DNA of 41,215 nucleotides from the NCBI GenBank assembly GCA_031552535.1, contig JAVBMJ010000042.1:1-41215 (forward strand). The letters are read 5' to 3'. The stretch comes from JAVBMJ01 sp031552535 (GTDB lineage Bacteria; Bacteroidota; Bacteroidia; Bacteroidales; Rikenellaceae). The notes beneath the pieces are model-generated. The model was not told where the DNA came from, did not search any database, and saw nothing but the letters and a program-made list of their open reading frames with translations. Made by a program: the position numbers and the translations under genes. Positions 18,971 through 28,607 of the stretch are shown piece by piece; positions within the stretch are counted from its first letter, which is position 1, and each line of letters opens with the position of its first letter.

Positions 18971-20878
18971 ATGAAGAAGAATTATCTGTTGAAGGGATTT
19001 TTTGCAGTGGCTGTCGTGATGCTGGCGGCGTGCGATAAGAACGAGCCTGCAGCAGTGACTCCTGTCGGAGAGGAGATAACTGTTACAGCCACACACGAGG
19101 GCGGCATGAGCCGCCTGACGCATAACGACGCCACACCGGGAGGCACAGGGACTGGATTGGGAGTGACGTGGTCTGCTGGCGACGCGTTTATGGTCTACCG
19201 CAGCGGTGCGGGTAGCAAGTTCACGCTCCAGACCGCCGCCGGAGCCGCCACGGGCAACTTCAAGGGCACGGCGCCTGCAGGCACGGGCTCCTACACCGCC
19301 TTTTTTCCCGCTGCGAAGAGCGACGTGATGCTGGCCGACTGCCACTTCTCGGTCTTAGGACAGGTACAGAAAGGCGCTGCCTCGACCAGCCACCTGTCGG
19401 ACTACAACTTCATGACGGCCACGGCCACGGCGCTGCCCGCCGAACTCACGTTCTCACACAAGGTTGCCGTGCTGAAGTTCGTGCTCGACCTGGGCGGCAA
19501 GTTTCCCAAGTCGCTGGCCCTGAGCAGTCAGGAGGGAGAGAACATCACGGTAGTCCAGAAAGCGGCCACGGGAGCCACGGTAGCTTCGTCGAAGCAGTTG
19601 CCGCTACGCATATTCAAAGCCGACGGCACCGCCGCCGACTTCACGTCGTTCACGGCATACATGGCCGTGCTCCCCTCGACGTTGACACAGAAGCTGGCCG
19701 TTGCCGTAACGTGCACCGACGGGACGATCTATACCTATGCCGTGAATATCCCCTCGCAGGTTAGCTACCTGGCAGGGAAGGTCTACGACGCGCAGCTGAC
19801 CGCCGGCACCGGCGGTTTCGCCAACACGGCGAGCGTATTCGACGACACCACCGTAGCCACGTCCACCGCGGCTATCTCCGGATCGGGCAATTCGGCAGCC
19901 GATCCCTATCTTATCTCTTCGGCCGCCGACCTGAAGTGGATGGTAGAACAGATCAACGGCCCGACAACCAACGCCGACTACACCGGCAAGTACTTCAAAC
20001 TGACCACCGACCTGCGCATCGCCTCGACAACTTGGACTCCAATAGGAAATTCATCATACTCTTTCAAAGGCAACTTCGACGGAGGAGGGCACACCGTGAG
20101 CGGGGAAATGGCGGTAACGTCTCTCTCATGGATATATTTCGGCTTCTTCGGATACATTCAGGATAATACCAGCGTCAGGAACCTTCATATCTCGGCGGAC
20201 GTGACTGTGAATGGGGCTACAAATGTGGTTTATGCCGGTGGTGTGGCAGGATATGCCGAAGGTAATCTGAGCACCCGCTACTTCTCCGATATATCAGGCT
20301 GTACCATGTCCGGCAATACGACCATAAACACTAATATGCCCATAGCCGCCGGAGGTATTGTGGGAGTTAAAGCAGCATTCTGCAATATCACCTCGTGCAA
20401 CAACTACGGCAATATTACCGTAACAAGTACCGGCAGTTATGTTAGCATCGGAGGCATTATGGGAGATGCAGGCAGCTATCACTCCGATTATCCATCAGTT
20501 ATATCGTATTGCACGAACTACGGCCGTATAAGTGCCACATCTCCGGTAAATTCATCCTGCGCCGGAGGTTTGGCGGGCGTATTTGCGGAATCTGTAAAAT
20601 ATTGCCGTAACGAAGGGGCTATCGAAGCCTCTTCCAATAGTGGGGCATATTCATACATAGGCGGAATTGTCGGTGATCTATTAGACGGGACACTTCACAC
20701 ATCGCACAACGCCTCGGCATCTATAACGACCGGTGGCACAGGCAATATATACCGGGGATCGATAGCCGGATCGGCCGTAGGCTTTGCCTACTCCTGTTGC
20801 ACGAGTGTGGAGATCGACGGAGTGCCGCTCATCGGATCGGGAACGGTAACCACCCCCGATGTACCGGCACAGCATTGA
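18971..20878 (+). CDS. Fimbrillin-like lipoprotein with GLUG repeats
   Basis: 635 aa. A lipoprotein signal ends at LAAC (Cys21), followed by DKNE. Residues about 35-275 are a beta-rich region with VTWSAGDAFMVYRS and YTAFFPA, typical of the Mfa/FimB-type fimbrillin family (Bacteroidales surface and pilus proteins). Residues about 300-610 start with NSAADPYLISSAADLKWM and NFDGGGHTVSGEM, then GLUG-type repeats AGG(V/I/L)xG at about 422, 460, 493, 530 and 562, spaced 32-38 residues, each followed by a Cys-containing strand such as ITSCNNYGNI. Such repeats form beta-solenoids in surface proteins. Predicted outer-membrane lipoprotein, adhesin or pilus part; exact role not shown. Confidence 0.85.
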   Translation: MKKNYLLKGFFAVAVVMLAACDKNEPAAVTPVGEEITVTATHEGGMSRLTHNDATPGGTGTGLGVTWSAGDAFMVYRSGAGSKFTLQTAAGAATGNFKGTAPAGTGSYTAFFPAAKSDVMLADCHFSVLGQVQKGAASTSHLSDYNFMTATATALPAELTFSHKVAVLKFVLDLGGKFPKSLALSSQEGENITVVQKAATGATVASSKQLPLRIFKADGTAADFTSFTAYMAVLPSTLTQKLAVAVTCTDGTIYTYAVNIPSQVSYLAGKVYDAQLTAGTGGFANTASVFDDTTVATSTAAISGSGNSAADPYLISSAADLKWMVEQINGPTTNADYTGKYFKLTTDLRIASTTWTPIGNSSYSFKGNFDGGGHTVSGEMAVTSLSWIYFGFFGYIQDNTSVRNLHISADVTVNGATNVVYAGGVAGYAEGNLSTRYFSDISGCTMSGNTTINTNMPIAAGGIVGVKAAFCNITSCNNYGNITVTSTGSYVSIGGIMGDAGSYHSDYPSVISYCTNYGRISATSPVNSSCAGGLAGVFAESVKYCRNEGAIEASSNSGAYSYIGGIVGDLLDGTLHTSHNASASITTGGTGNIYRGSIAGSAVGFAYSCCTSVEIDGVPLIGSGTVTTPDVPAQH

Positions 20879-20903
20879 GGTATATAGTGATACGAAACAA
20901 CGC

Positions 20904-20947
20904 CGACACGCCCCAGAAAGTTTTGTCTAACTTTCGGGGGCGTGTCG
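20904..20947. terminator. Bidirectional hairpin terminator
   Basis: CGACACGCCCC (20904-20914) pairs perfectly with GGGGCGTGTCG (20937-20947), continued inside by GAAAGTT/AACTTTC. It is followed by TTATTATT on the plus strand. It separates the lipoprotein gene from the convergent trmB. Confidence 0.8.
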
Positions 20948-20980
20948 TTATTATTCACAGGTAGCCTCTTTTATAAAAAG

Positions 20981-21706
20981 CTACGCCAATCCGTCATCGG
21001 GGATGAATAATGGCGGGCAGAACCGGGGAACAGGCCCCAGATTAAACCTGAGATAAGTTATAGGCAAACCGCAGGCCAGAAACTTAGTTTCGTAAGCAGT
21101 TTTTATCGACAGCAACTCATCGGCCATGCCACAGCCGTATATATCGGGACACGCTTCTTCGAGCACAAGCGAATTATGAGCTACTACAGCCAGCGTATAA
21201 TCGTGAAGATGGCGGCTGTCGGTCTTAAGATGTATCGGAGCACCCGGCCTGAGAAAACGGTGGTATGATGCCAGAAATGCCGGAGCCGTAAGACGTTTCT
21301 TAACCCTGCTTTTTTTCAACTGCGGGTCGGGAAACGTAATCCAGATACCATCCACCTCGCCATCGGCAAAAAAAGACGATATGAACTCTATGCGGGTGCG
21401 CAGAAAAGCTGCATTGGCAACATTTTCTTCAAGAGCGCTTTTAGCTCCGCGCCACATGCGGGCCCCTTTGATGTCGATACCGATAAAGTTGACTCCGGGA
21501 TATTTTTTCGCGAGATTCAGGGTGTATTCGCCGCGGCCACAACCCAGTTCGAGCACTATTGGATTGCCGTTGCCGAAAAAATCCTCACGCCAACGTCCTT
21601 TGAATTTATGATCATGTCCGAAAATCTCCTCGAAAGGAGGCTGCACCATGTTGTCGAAAGTGTAGGTCTCGGCAAAACGGCGGGCCTTGTCTTTTCCTCG
21701 TCCCAT
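20981..21706 (-). CDS. trmB: tRNA (guanine-N7)-methyltransferase
   Basis: 241 aa, cytoplasmic; makes m7G46 in the tRNA variable loop with S-adenosylmethionine. SAM-binding motif VLELGCGRGEYTLNLA, then IGIDIKGARMWRGAKSA, and the catalytic/tRNA-binding WITFPDPQLKKSRVKKRL segment (the TrmB hallmark PDPWxKxRHxKRR in variant form) are all present. It starts two bases after the ricT stop, so it is translated from the same mRNA. Secure identification. Confidence 0.96.
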   Translation of the reverse strand: MGRGKDKARRFAETYTFDNMVQPPFEEIFGHDHKFKGRWREDFFGNGNPIVLELGCGRGEYTLNLAKKYPGVNFIGIDIKGARMWRGAKSALEENVANAAFLRTRIEFISSFFADGEVDGIWITFPDPQLKKSRVKKRLTAPAFLASYHRFLRPGAPIHLKTDSRHLHDYTLAVVAHNSLVLEEACPDIYGCGMADELLSIKTAYETKFLACGLPITYLRFNLGPVPRFCPPLFIPDDGLA

Positions 21707-21708
21707 TG

Positions 21709-23124
21709 TTACCCCTTGTTTCCTCCATTATTAGCGTTACCGCCCTTATCGCCGCGGCCCTCGCCAGGTTTACCGCGATGGTTATTCCTGCGGCCGTGAC
21801 GATACTCGTCGGGACTTTGCCTGTTAGCGGATTTTTCCTGACGAGGCTGCGCCCCGCCTGTTTTCGAATTGCGATCATTATTCTGGCGTGCGGCAGGCTG
21901 GGCGGCCTGCTCCGGTTTATTTCCATTATCACGCTCCTTAAAGCCATTACGCGAAACATTACCACGGCCACGGTTCCCATGTTCCGGATACATCTTGCGG
22001 GCGCCACGCTCTTTCTTTTCATCAAAACGGGTGATGCTCTCTTCGCCTATGACATTCACAAATCCAGGATCCTCCGTCTTGGAATCAATGGCTATATCCC
22101 CGGCAATCTTATCCACCTTCTTTCCCCGCTTATTGGCCTCAAGCACCTCTTTAACCCTGCCAACAGGCAGAACCACAATGTTGGCCATTTCGCCGGGACT
22201 GGTGGAAAAACTCATCGTCCGGCCCAGGATATCGCTCTTAACCAGAAAATAATCTCCATCCAGCGCCTGCAACGGCCCATGAAGCCTGGGGAACTCCTTA
22301 CGGGCGTCGAGATAAGCATCCAACTCATAAACAAGGCAGCATTTCAACTTGCTGCACTGCCCGGCAAGTTTCTGCGGGTTAAGCGAAATCTCCTGGTGGC
22401 GGGCCGAATTGGTCGTGATCGACACGAAACTCGACACCCACGACGCACAACACAACTCCCTGCCGCACGACCCCAGGCCACCTATGCGTCCCGCCTCCTG
22501 CCGCGCCCCGATCTGTTTCATCTCGATACGTATATGGAACTGCTCGGCAAAAACTTTTATCAACTCGCGGAAATCGACCCTCTCGTCGGCTATGTAGTAG
22601 AATATCGCCTTGATCTTATCACCCTGATACTCCACATCGCCTATCTTCATGTTGAGTTTCATATCGGCCGCGATCTGCCTCGACCTGATCATCGTGTCGT
22701 GCTCCATGGCTATAGCCTCCTGCCACTTCTCGATGTCATAGGGTTTGGCCTTACGGTAGACTTTACGAAACTCCCCGTTGAATGGGGTAAACCCAACCCT
22801 CTTCATCTGGCGCGCAACAATGTCGCCCGTCAGCGAAACTATCCCTATGTCGTGGCCCGGCGACGCCTCCACAGCCACTATATCGCCACGCCCGAGCGAC
22901 GCCCCGGTGGTATTACGATAGAAACCCTTGCGGGTATTCTTAAAACGCACCTCCACTATCTCGTCGGAGAGGTTGTTGGGAAAACCGTCCATCCAATCCA
23001 ATTCGTGAAGTTTGTAGCACCCCTCGCTCGGTGTGGCCTTCGTCTCGGTTCCGCAATTGCAAAAATGACATCCGCGCCCCATATCGGCCTGACAACTGCA
23101 AATGTCCATATTTTTATCTTCCAT
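21709..23124 (-). CDS. ricT: PSP1-domain protein, RicT (YaaT) family
   Basis: 471 aa. Residues about 45-300 form the PSP1/RicT domain with the conserved cysteine clusters GSCGRELCCASW and GQCSKLKCCLVYE; an extra N-terminal Cys group (CSCQADMGRGCHFCNCG, residues 9-25) is notable. In Bacillus, RicT forms with RicA and RicF a complex that carries iron-sulfur clusters and guides mRNA maturation by RNase Y; whether partners exist here is unknown. The C-terminal ~110 residues are a low-complexity basic tail rich in Arg, Gly, Asn and Lys, likely disordered and RNA-binding. It lies 18 bases after the MATE gene and 2 before trmB. Confidence 0.88.
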   Translation of the reverse strand: MEDKNMDICSCQADMGRGCHFCNCGTETKATPSEGCYKLHELDWMDGFPNNLSDEIVEVRFKNTRKGFYRNTTGASLGRGDIVAVEASPGHDIGIVSLTGDIVARQMKRVGFTPFNGEFRKVYRKAKPYDIEKWQEAIAMEHDTMIRSRQIAADMKLNMKIGDVEYQGDKIKAIFYYIADERVDFRELIKVFAEQFHIRIEMKQIGARQEAGRIGGLGSCGRELCCASWVSSFVSITTNSARHQEISLNPQKLAGQCSKLKCCLVYELDAYLDARKEFPRLHGPLQALDGDYFLVKSDILGRTMSFSTSPGEMANIVVLPVGRVKEVLEANKRGKKVDKIAGDIAIDSKTEDPGFVNVIGEESITRFDEKKERGARKMYPEHGNRGRGNVSRNGFKERDNGNKPEQAAQPAARQNNDRNSKTGGAQPRQEKSANRQSPDEYRHGRRNNHRGKPGEGRGDKGGNANNGGNKG

Positions 23125-23142
23125 CTTACCGGTTTATTTCTG

Positions 23143-24516
23143 TTATATTATCATCGACGCTTCCCGGAGCATACGGTAGCGGTGCCTGTAACGCCAATTA
23201 AGCAAAACCGCGGCCAATCCGAGACCGCCTATATACCCCATCCACACGCCTCCTGCGCCCCATTCGAATACAAAACCGAAAAGGTAGCCCAGCGGCAGGT
23301 TGACCAGGATATAAGAGACCAGAGCGATGACCATCGGATAGTTCACATCCTTCATCCCGCGCAGTATGCCAAGCGAAATAACCTGCATGCCGTCTGAAAT
23401 CTGGAACACCCCTGCAAAGATAAGCAAATATGCCGCTTCCTCCACAACATGCGGATCATTTGTGAAAATAAGGGGTATATAGTTCCGCAGAGCGATAAAA
23501 AGCATACCCATAACAAGATTATACACAAATCCCATATGGTATGACGCATTGGCGGCACGCTTCGCCTGGCGCAGGTCGCCACGCCCCATCTCATGACTTA
23601 CCCTGATCGTCGTGGCTGCCGAAATCCCTATGACTATCATGAAAGCCATGTTTGCCATTGCGATAGTTATTTGATTGGCGGCCAGTGCTATAGCCCCCAA
23701 CCAGCCGATCATGATGGAGCTAAGGGCGAATGCCAAGGTTTCGAGCACCATCTGCAATGATATGGGAGCACCCACCCTGAGCAGTTCGCGGGTGCTGCGC
23801 CAGTTGAAATAGCTCCCGCGGAACATCCCCAAATAACGCCTCAACGAATGGTTGCAGAAAAAATAGACTATTATCATCGGCGGCATGATGATTCTCGATA
23901 TAAGCGTCGCCAATCCCGCCCCGGCCGCTCCCATCTCCGGAAAGCCCAACTTGCCGTAAATCAACAGATAGTTAAGCGCGATATTTACGGCGTTGGATAT
24001 AATTATTATATACATAGCCACCTTCGTGTTCCCGATGCCTTCGAGGAACTGTTTGAACGCCGAGAAGAGCATCAGCGGGATCATCGACCAGGCAAGGTAT
24101 CTGAAATACGGGATAGCCGTCACGACCACCTCAGGGCTCTGGCCCATGTGGTGCATCAACGGTATGGCGGCAAACAGCAAACCCGTCAGCAGACAACCGG
24201 AAATGGTGTAAAGCACTATGGAATTTTGAAAATAACGTGCCGATTCGAAGTGATTCCTTTGCACGAACATTCCCCCTATTATTGGGGTAAGCCCCATGGC
24301 GAGCCCGAGACCCGCCACGAAAACAGGGAAATAGATCGCCCCGCCAAACGACACCGCTGCCAAAGACACCGCACCGAGCCACCCTACCATTACGTTGTCG
24401 GCCAACTGCACCACCACCTGGCCGAGTTGCGAGAGCATCACCGGCACCGCCAATGTGAGATTGCGGCGATAGTGTTCGCCATAATGCTTTATATAAGAAT
24501 TTAAAAAAAGGGTCAC
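23143..24516 (-). CDS. MATE family multidrug/metabolite exporter
   Basis: 457 aa from GTG at 24516 (VTLFLNSYIKHYGEHYRRN); no ATG fits, and a TTG start 11 codons upstream is possible. About 12 transmembrane helices are visible, in two related halves. Half 1 has VPVMLSQLGQVVVQLADNVMVGWLG, the first-helix signature of MATE transporters; half 2 has SLQMVLETLAFALSSIMIGWLGA at the matching place. MATE proteins export cationic drugs or metabolites in exchange for Na+ or H+; substrate unknown. Gap of 94 bases after the CDF gene, 18 before ricT. Confidence 0.93.
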   Translation of the reverse strand: MTLFLNSYIKHYGEHYRRNLTLAVPVMLSQLGQVVVQLADNVMVGWLGAVSLAAVSFGGAIYFPVFVAGLGLAMGLTPIIGGMFVQRNHFESARYFQNSIVLYTISGCLLTGLLFAAIPLMHHMGQSPEVVVTAIPYFRYLAWSMIPLMLFSAFKQFLEGIGNTKVAMYIIIISNAVNIALNYLLIYGKLGFPEMGAAGAGLATLISRIIMPPMIIVYFFCNHSLRRYLGMFRGSYFNWRSTRELLRVGAPISLQMVLETLAFALSSIMIGWLGAIALAANQITIAMANMAFMIVIGISAATTIRVSHEMGRGDLRQAKRAANASYHMGFVYNLVMGMLFIALRNYIPLIFTNDPHVVEEAAYLLIFAGVFQISDGMQVISLGILRGMKDVNYPMVIALVSYILVNLPLGYLFGFVFEWGAGGVWMGYIGGLGLAAVLLNWRYRHRYRMLREASMII

Positions 24517-24610
24517 TTGTTCTATTAATATATGCCCGCAACAAGGCAAAGCCGCTTCGCCGGTAGCCGGCCCGCACCCTGTATCGGGGCGTGCGAAAAT
24601 TATATGACTC

Positions 24611-25516
24611 TTAATATGGACAACTGCCGTAGCTGCACTCTTCGCCAGGAGCCTCGGTTTCTATAGTGGCGTGCGAAATTCCGTAACGGTCACACAGGCC
24701 GCGCACCTCATTTTTAACACGTCGCACCGTCGCACTGTCGCCGTTATGGTCGACGACCAAATGCATAGTCACGATGTTCGACTCGCCGTCGAGCGACCAC
24801 ACATGCACATCGTGGATCGACGCCACGCCGTCCAGTGCGGCAATCCCGTCTTCGAGCGCCTTAACATCCACCTCGGCGGGCGTGCCCTGTAACAGCACCT
24901 TGAACGAACCGCGTATATTGCCATAAACGTTCCACAGCACCCACAACGATATGCCTATCGACAACAGCGGATCGAGGAAAGGAGCATCGACAAAAATCAT
25001 CACCACACTGGCCACCAAAACCGCGGCCCATCCCAACACATCCTCCATCATGTGCAGGAAAACGGCCCGTTGGTTCAGTCCCTTGCCACGTTTAAGGCGC
25101 AAAGCGGCAAAGCCGTTGACGGCAAAGCCGATAATCGCCAGTATCAGCATCCCTCCGGCATCGGGTGTCCGCGGCTCCATGAACCTCAGCACGCTTTCAC
25201 GTATCACAAACGCCGAACTGACGATCAGGATAACCGAGATTATCACTGCGCCCAACAACGAGAAGCGTTTGTAGCCATACGAGAAATATTCGTCGCGCCT
25301 CCGCTGCGACACCTTTTGGAGGTACCACGCCAACCCCAGCGATATGCAGTCGCCCGCATCGTGGACCGCGTCGGAGACGATAGCGATACTGCCCGTCAGA
25401 AAACCGCCGACAATCTCCACCAGCGTGAATCCAAGATTCAGGAAGAAAGCCAGTTTTATGCTTTTGCCATCTTCCCCGTGCACGTGGGAATGGCCATGTG
25501 AATGATCCTCAGACAT
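24611..25516 (-). CDS. Cation diffusion facilitator (zinc/metal efflux)
   Basis: 301 aa from ATG at 25516. A His-rich N-terminus (HSHGHSHVHGED) precedes six transmembrane helices. The metal-site motif HxxxD appears twice, in helix 2 (SDAVHDAGDC) and helix 5 (HMMEDVLG), as in Zn-transporting CDF proteins of the CzcD type. The C-terminal cytoplasmic domain (about 205-290, with SIHDVHVWSLDGESNIVTMHL) has the usual ferredoxin-like dimer fold, and the tail ends CSYGSCPY. Exports Zn2+ or similar ions with proton exchange. It starts 9 bases after the ATP-grasp gene, so the two are co-transcribed. Confidence 0.95.
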   Translation of the reverse strand: MSEDHSHGHSHVHGEDGKSIKLAFFLNLGFTLVEIVGGFLTGSIAIVSDAVHDAGDCISLGLAWYLQKVSQRRRDEYFSYGYKRFSLLGAVIISVILIVSSAFVIRESVLRFMEPRTPDAGGMLILAIIGFAVNGFAALRLKRGKGLNQRAVFLHMMEDVLGWAAVLVASVVMIFVDAPFLDPLLSIGISLWVLWNVYGNIRGSFKVLLQGTPAEVDVKALEDGIAALDGVASIHDVHVWSLDGESNIVTMHLVVDHNGDSATVRRVKNEVRGLCDRYGISHATIETEAPGEECSYGSCPY

Positions 25517-25525
25517 AGACAAAAC

Positions 25526-28513
25526 TTATTTCACAGGTTTTACGACAGCCTTGCCGTTCTTTCCGTCGACGAAGATATAAAGCGGATGTTCGAACCGCAC
25601 ATGCCTTACATAGGCCGTCTCCTCGATGGCCGGCATCGAATCGAGCAACGCGGTATCGAAACGGCCGTCGCCCATAAACGGATTTATGGTCAGGTAACCA
25701 ACCCCTAATGAGGTGAGGTTTTGGAAGAAGTGCGTTCCCTGGCTGGGGGATATCCTGAAGTCTTCCATGCCGCACTCGACGATCACCCTTGCCTCCGATA
25801 TGTCGGGCCATTTAACGGGAATGCCCAGCCACGGATCGCTCGACCCCCAGCGTCCCGGCCCGACAAGCACATACCCGGCCCGTTGTCCCTTCATCCCGGC
25901 ATTGATCGCACTCACCTGCCGCACCATCTCAATGGTCTTAGCCGCATCGAACGCCCCGGGTTTCACATACACCACATCACGCACATCCTCCACAGCTCCG
26001 GCCCCCAGTGCGCTACAGGCATAAATCAACGCATCGTCGACCTTCATCCCGCTCCAGTCGAGCGACGAGTGGCTACGCACCTCGGGAACGGGACGTATCT
26101 GCAGGAAGTTAAAGATCTTCTTCTCGCCGTATGGGACATCCATATTGACTGCAAACTCCAGTTCTATGGGGGTACACATCTCTTTCTGGCCCATCTCCAA
26201 CAGATCGCATATTATTTCAGCCAGGGGAAATGTCCCGTATTTAAGGATATGGGCGAAGGTCACTATCTTGCGCCCGTCACCGTGAGGCGAATCGGATATG
26301 CTCTGGTTATCCCGGTCCCAGGTCGAGGCCACGTAACGCATATTACGGAACCTGCGGGCGGCGTTAACATCAAAGCGGTGGAGGTTGACGGCATCGTCGA
26401 TAGAAGTCTTAAACTCTTCCGGTTTGAGGTCCAGGGCATACATTTCGCGCTGCGTATCCCTCAGCGCCAACTCGGGTGTCGAAAGTTGCAGCACATTGCG
26501 GGGATAACGCGGCGAAAAACGCAGCGTCTGCCCCCCTTCCACCACCAGTTTGCCCAAACCGAGCGCAATATTGGCCACCCCGTCTTCGGGTTTCTCCTCC
26601 CCTATCGGATAAAAATTTATCGACCGCGCCACACCTGACACCGTCGGGAAGAAATAGCCGCCGTCCTCGGTTCCGCATATCTCCTGTATCACCACGGCCA
26701 TTTTCTCCTCGCTCAGCACATTGGCCGTGGAAGCGATATAAGCCCTGCTCTGCGAGAAATACACCGACGCATATACGCTCTTTATCGCCTTGGTCAGCAG
26801 GCGCAACATCTGGTCTATATTATCCGTAAGAGGGATCATGTAAGTGGAATATATCCCGGCGAAGGGCTGGTAATGCGAGTCCTCCAGTTTGGAACTCGAT
26901 CTTATCGCCAAGGGCCCCCGGGCATGTCCCAGATAGACCCTCAACTCGTTTATCAACTTCTCGGGAAGGCGGGAGCTCACAAACTCCGACAGAATCTCGT
27001 CATCGGAAAGATCGGCCGAAATTACATACTGCAGGCCGTTGTCCTTGATAAACGAATCGAAATAGTCGGTGCAAACCACCACTGTGCGCGGCAGCAACAC
27101 CCTCACGCCTTCATACCTGTCGTAGATATTATGCTTCTGCAACATACTGTTGACAAAAGCCAACCCGCGGGCCTTGCCGCCGAGCGACCCGTCGCCTATG
27201 CGGGCAAACCAGATATACGGGCTGTAAGTCTCAGGTTCGAAACGCGCCACGACACCCTGCCCCAGAAGGATACGGTAATCGTCTATCTTGTCTATGACAA
27301 ATTTACGCAGTTCCTGCGTGGTCGCGAACTGCTGGTTGCTGGCCTGCCTCAGCGCCCCGGCAAGCGAAAACAGCCCGCGCGAATACATCCACTTCGACAG
27401 GTGGTTGCGCTCGGTATGATACAGCAACACATCGTCGGGCAACTCGGCCACCGCCTGTTGCATCTGCCTCAGGTCCTTGGCGCGCCCGACCTCCCCTCCA
27501 GTGGCTGGATCGTTGAAAACGAAATCGCCGAAAGCGAATTCACGGCTTATATAGTCCGACAGTTCCGGAAGCAGGTTCTTGGAATACTTGGCTATAAATC
27601 CCACACCCAGCGAGTCGGCAACCACTCGCATGCTCTCCTGCGAGGATTGCAACAGGAAAGGCATCAGAGGGTTGTCGTGCTTAATCAACCGGCACAGGTC
27701 GATCCCGGCATCGAGTTTTTCGTCCTGCGAACGGTCGGTTTTATTGATCACGAAACCCACGTCGGATATGACACCCAGCAGGTTGTTCTTATAACGCTCA
27801 TAGAGATTTACGGCGTCGGTATAGTTCGTGGCGAGCAGTATTTTAGGCCTGGCTCGCTTGCGGAGAGTCTGTTGCTGTTCGTTGAGCGCCTCTTTCAGGA
27901 ACTCGTTGCTCTGTTGCAACACCAGTTTATATATCGCCGGGAGATAGGTCGAATAGTAGCGTATAGAGTCCTCGACCAGGAGTATCGACTGTACACCCAC
28001 GCTAATAATATCGTTGTCGGCATTCATGGCGTCCTCGATGGTCTTGATAATGGCCAGGATGAGGTCGGCGTTGCCGTGCCAGCAGAAAATATAGTCGATC
28101 CCCGACCTGTCCTCCTCCTCTATGCGCCGGTAGATATCCCGCGAGAAATTGGTGAGCAGAACCACGGGCGTCGCCCCGAAATCGCGGTCGACGATCTTGC
28201 CGAACTCGAAAACATCGGGAGCCCCGACGTTGTACATACTGATTATAAGATCGAAATCATTCTCCGCAGACAGGCGCGTTATCGCCTCGGCAGTCGTGGT
28301 GACACGCGTAAACGAGGGGGGATTGCTGAGGTTCAGGTCGAGGTATTCGCGCTTGATCTGGCTGTCGAGCCGGCCGTCCTCTTCGAGGGTGTAGGCGTCA
28401 TAACTGCTGCATATCAACAATATCTTCCTGATGCGCCGGCGCATCAGGTTGTGATAATCCATGATAGGCTCTATGGTTGCGTAAGGCGCAGGCCCTGATA
28501 TACCTTTATTCAT
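25526..28513 (-). CDS. Double receiver-like/PEP-synthase-type ATP-grasp protein
   Basis: 995 aa, cytoplasmic. N-terminal residues about 29-165 and 175-325 are two alpha/beta domains resembling response-regulator receivers: the first has ILLICSS and NDFDLIISMYNVG, the second SILLVEDSIRYYS (Glu-Asp of the acidic pocket) and a later LLGVISDVGF in the position of the phosphoacceptor Asp. Residues about 435-800 are a pyruvate-phosphate-dikinase N-terminal ATP-grasp domain: DGSLGGKARGL (441-451), AIRSSSKLEDS (536-546), FAGIYSTY (551-558). The swivelling His domain and the PEP/pyruvate barrel of real PEP synthases are absent. I infer an ATP-dependent phosphotransferase or ligase controlled by the receiver domains; substrate unknown. 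First gene of a minus-strand group. Confidence 0.8.
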   Translation of the reverse strand: MNKGISGPAPYATIEPIMDYHNLMRRRIRKILLICSSYDAYTLEEDGRLDSQIKREYLDLNLSNPPSFTRVTTTAEAITRLSAENDFDLIISMYNVGAPDVFEFGKIVDRDFGATPVVLLTNFSRDIYRRIEEEDRSGIDYIFCWHGNADLILAIIKTIEDAMNADNDIISVGVQSILLVEDSIRYYSTYLPAIYKLVLQQSNEFLKEALNEQQQTLRKRARPKILLATNYTDAVNLYERYKNNLLGVISDVGFVINKTDRSQDEKLDAGIDLCRLIKHDNPLMPFLLQSSQESMRVVADSLGVGFIAKYSKNLLPELSDYISREFAFGDFVFNDPATGGEVGRAKDLRQMQQAVAELPDDVLLYHTERNHLSKWMYSRGLFSLAGALRQASNQQFATTQELRKFVIDKIDDYRILLGQGVVARFEPETYSPYIWFARIGDGSLGGKARGLAFVNSMLQKHNIYDRYEGVRVLLPRTVVVCTDYFDSFIKDNGLQYVISADLSDDEILSEFVSSRLPEKLINELRVYLGHARGPLAIRSSSKLEDSHYQPFAGIYSTYMIPLTDNIDQMLRLLTKAIKSVYASVYFSQSRAYIASTANVLSEEKMAVVIQEICGTEDGGYFFPTVSGVARSINFYPIGEEKPEDGVANIALGLGKLVVEGGQTLRFSPRYPRNVLQLSTPELALRDTQREMYALDLKPEEFKTSIDDAVNLHRFDVNAARRFRNMRYVASTWDRDNQSISDSPHGDGRKIVTFAHILKYGTFPLAEIICDLLEMGQKEMCTPIELEFAVNMDVPYGEKKIFNFLQIRPVPEVRSHSSLDWSGMKVDDALIYACSALGAGAVEDVRDVVYVKPGAFDAAKTIEMVRQVSAINAGMKGQRAGYVLVGPGRWGSSDPWLGIPVKWPDISEARVIVECGMEDFRISPSQGTHFFQNLTSLGVGYLTINPFMGDGRFDTALLDSMPAIEETAYVRHVRFEHPLYIFVDGKNGKAVVKPVK

Positions 28514-28533
28514 AACGGGGATCGGTTAAACTA

Positions 28534-28541
28534 CAAAAATA
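28534..28541 (-). promoter_or_regulatory. -7 promoter element of the ATP-grasp gene
   Basis: Minus strand TATTTTTG (28541-28534) fits TAnnTTTG, 21 bases before the ATG. The -33 half is not clear, so this is a moderate call. Confidence 0.4.
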
Positions 28542-28547
28542 CGAAAA

Positions 28548-28581
28548 TTGCGCTGATCTTCGTACCGGATTCGTATATTTG
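28548..28581 (+). promoter_or_regulatory. Promoter of the DUF4349 gene
   Basis: TTG (28548-28550), 23 bases, TATATTTG (28574-28581), both halves of the Bacteroidetes consensus, 27 bases before the ATG at 28608. It overlaps none of the genes and lies in the 94-base divergent gap. Confidence 0.6.
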
Positions 28582-28607
28582 TAGCGACATATCCTAAACC
28601 GCATAGT

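Noticed and set aside
21706..23397. 563-codon plus-strand frame opposite ricT
   Set aside because: Antisense shadow of ricT; Leu/Arg/His-rich without motifs, and it spans the ricT start and the end of the MATE gene.
26873..28498. 541-codon plus-strand open frame opposite the ATP-grasp gene
   Set aside because: Antisense shadow; no family likeness, while the minus-strand product has clear motifs.
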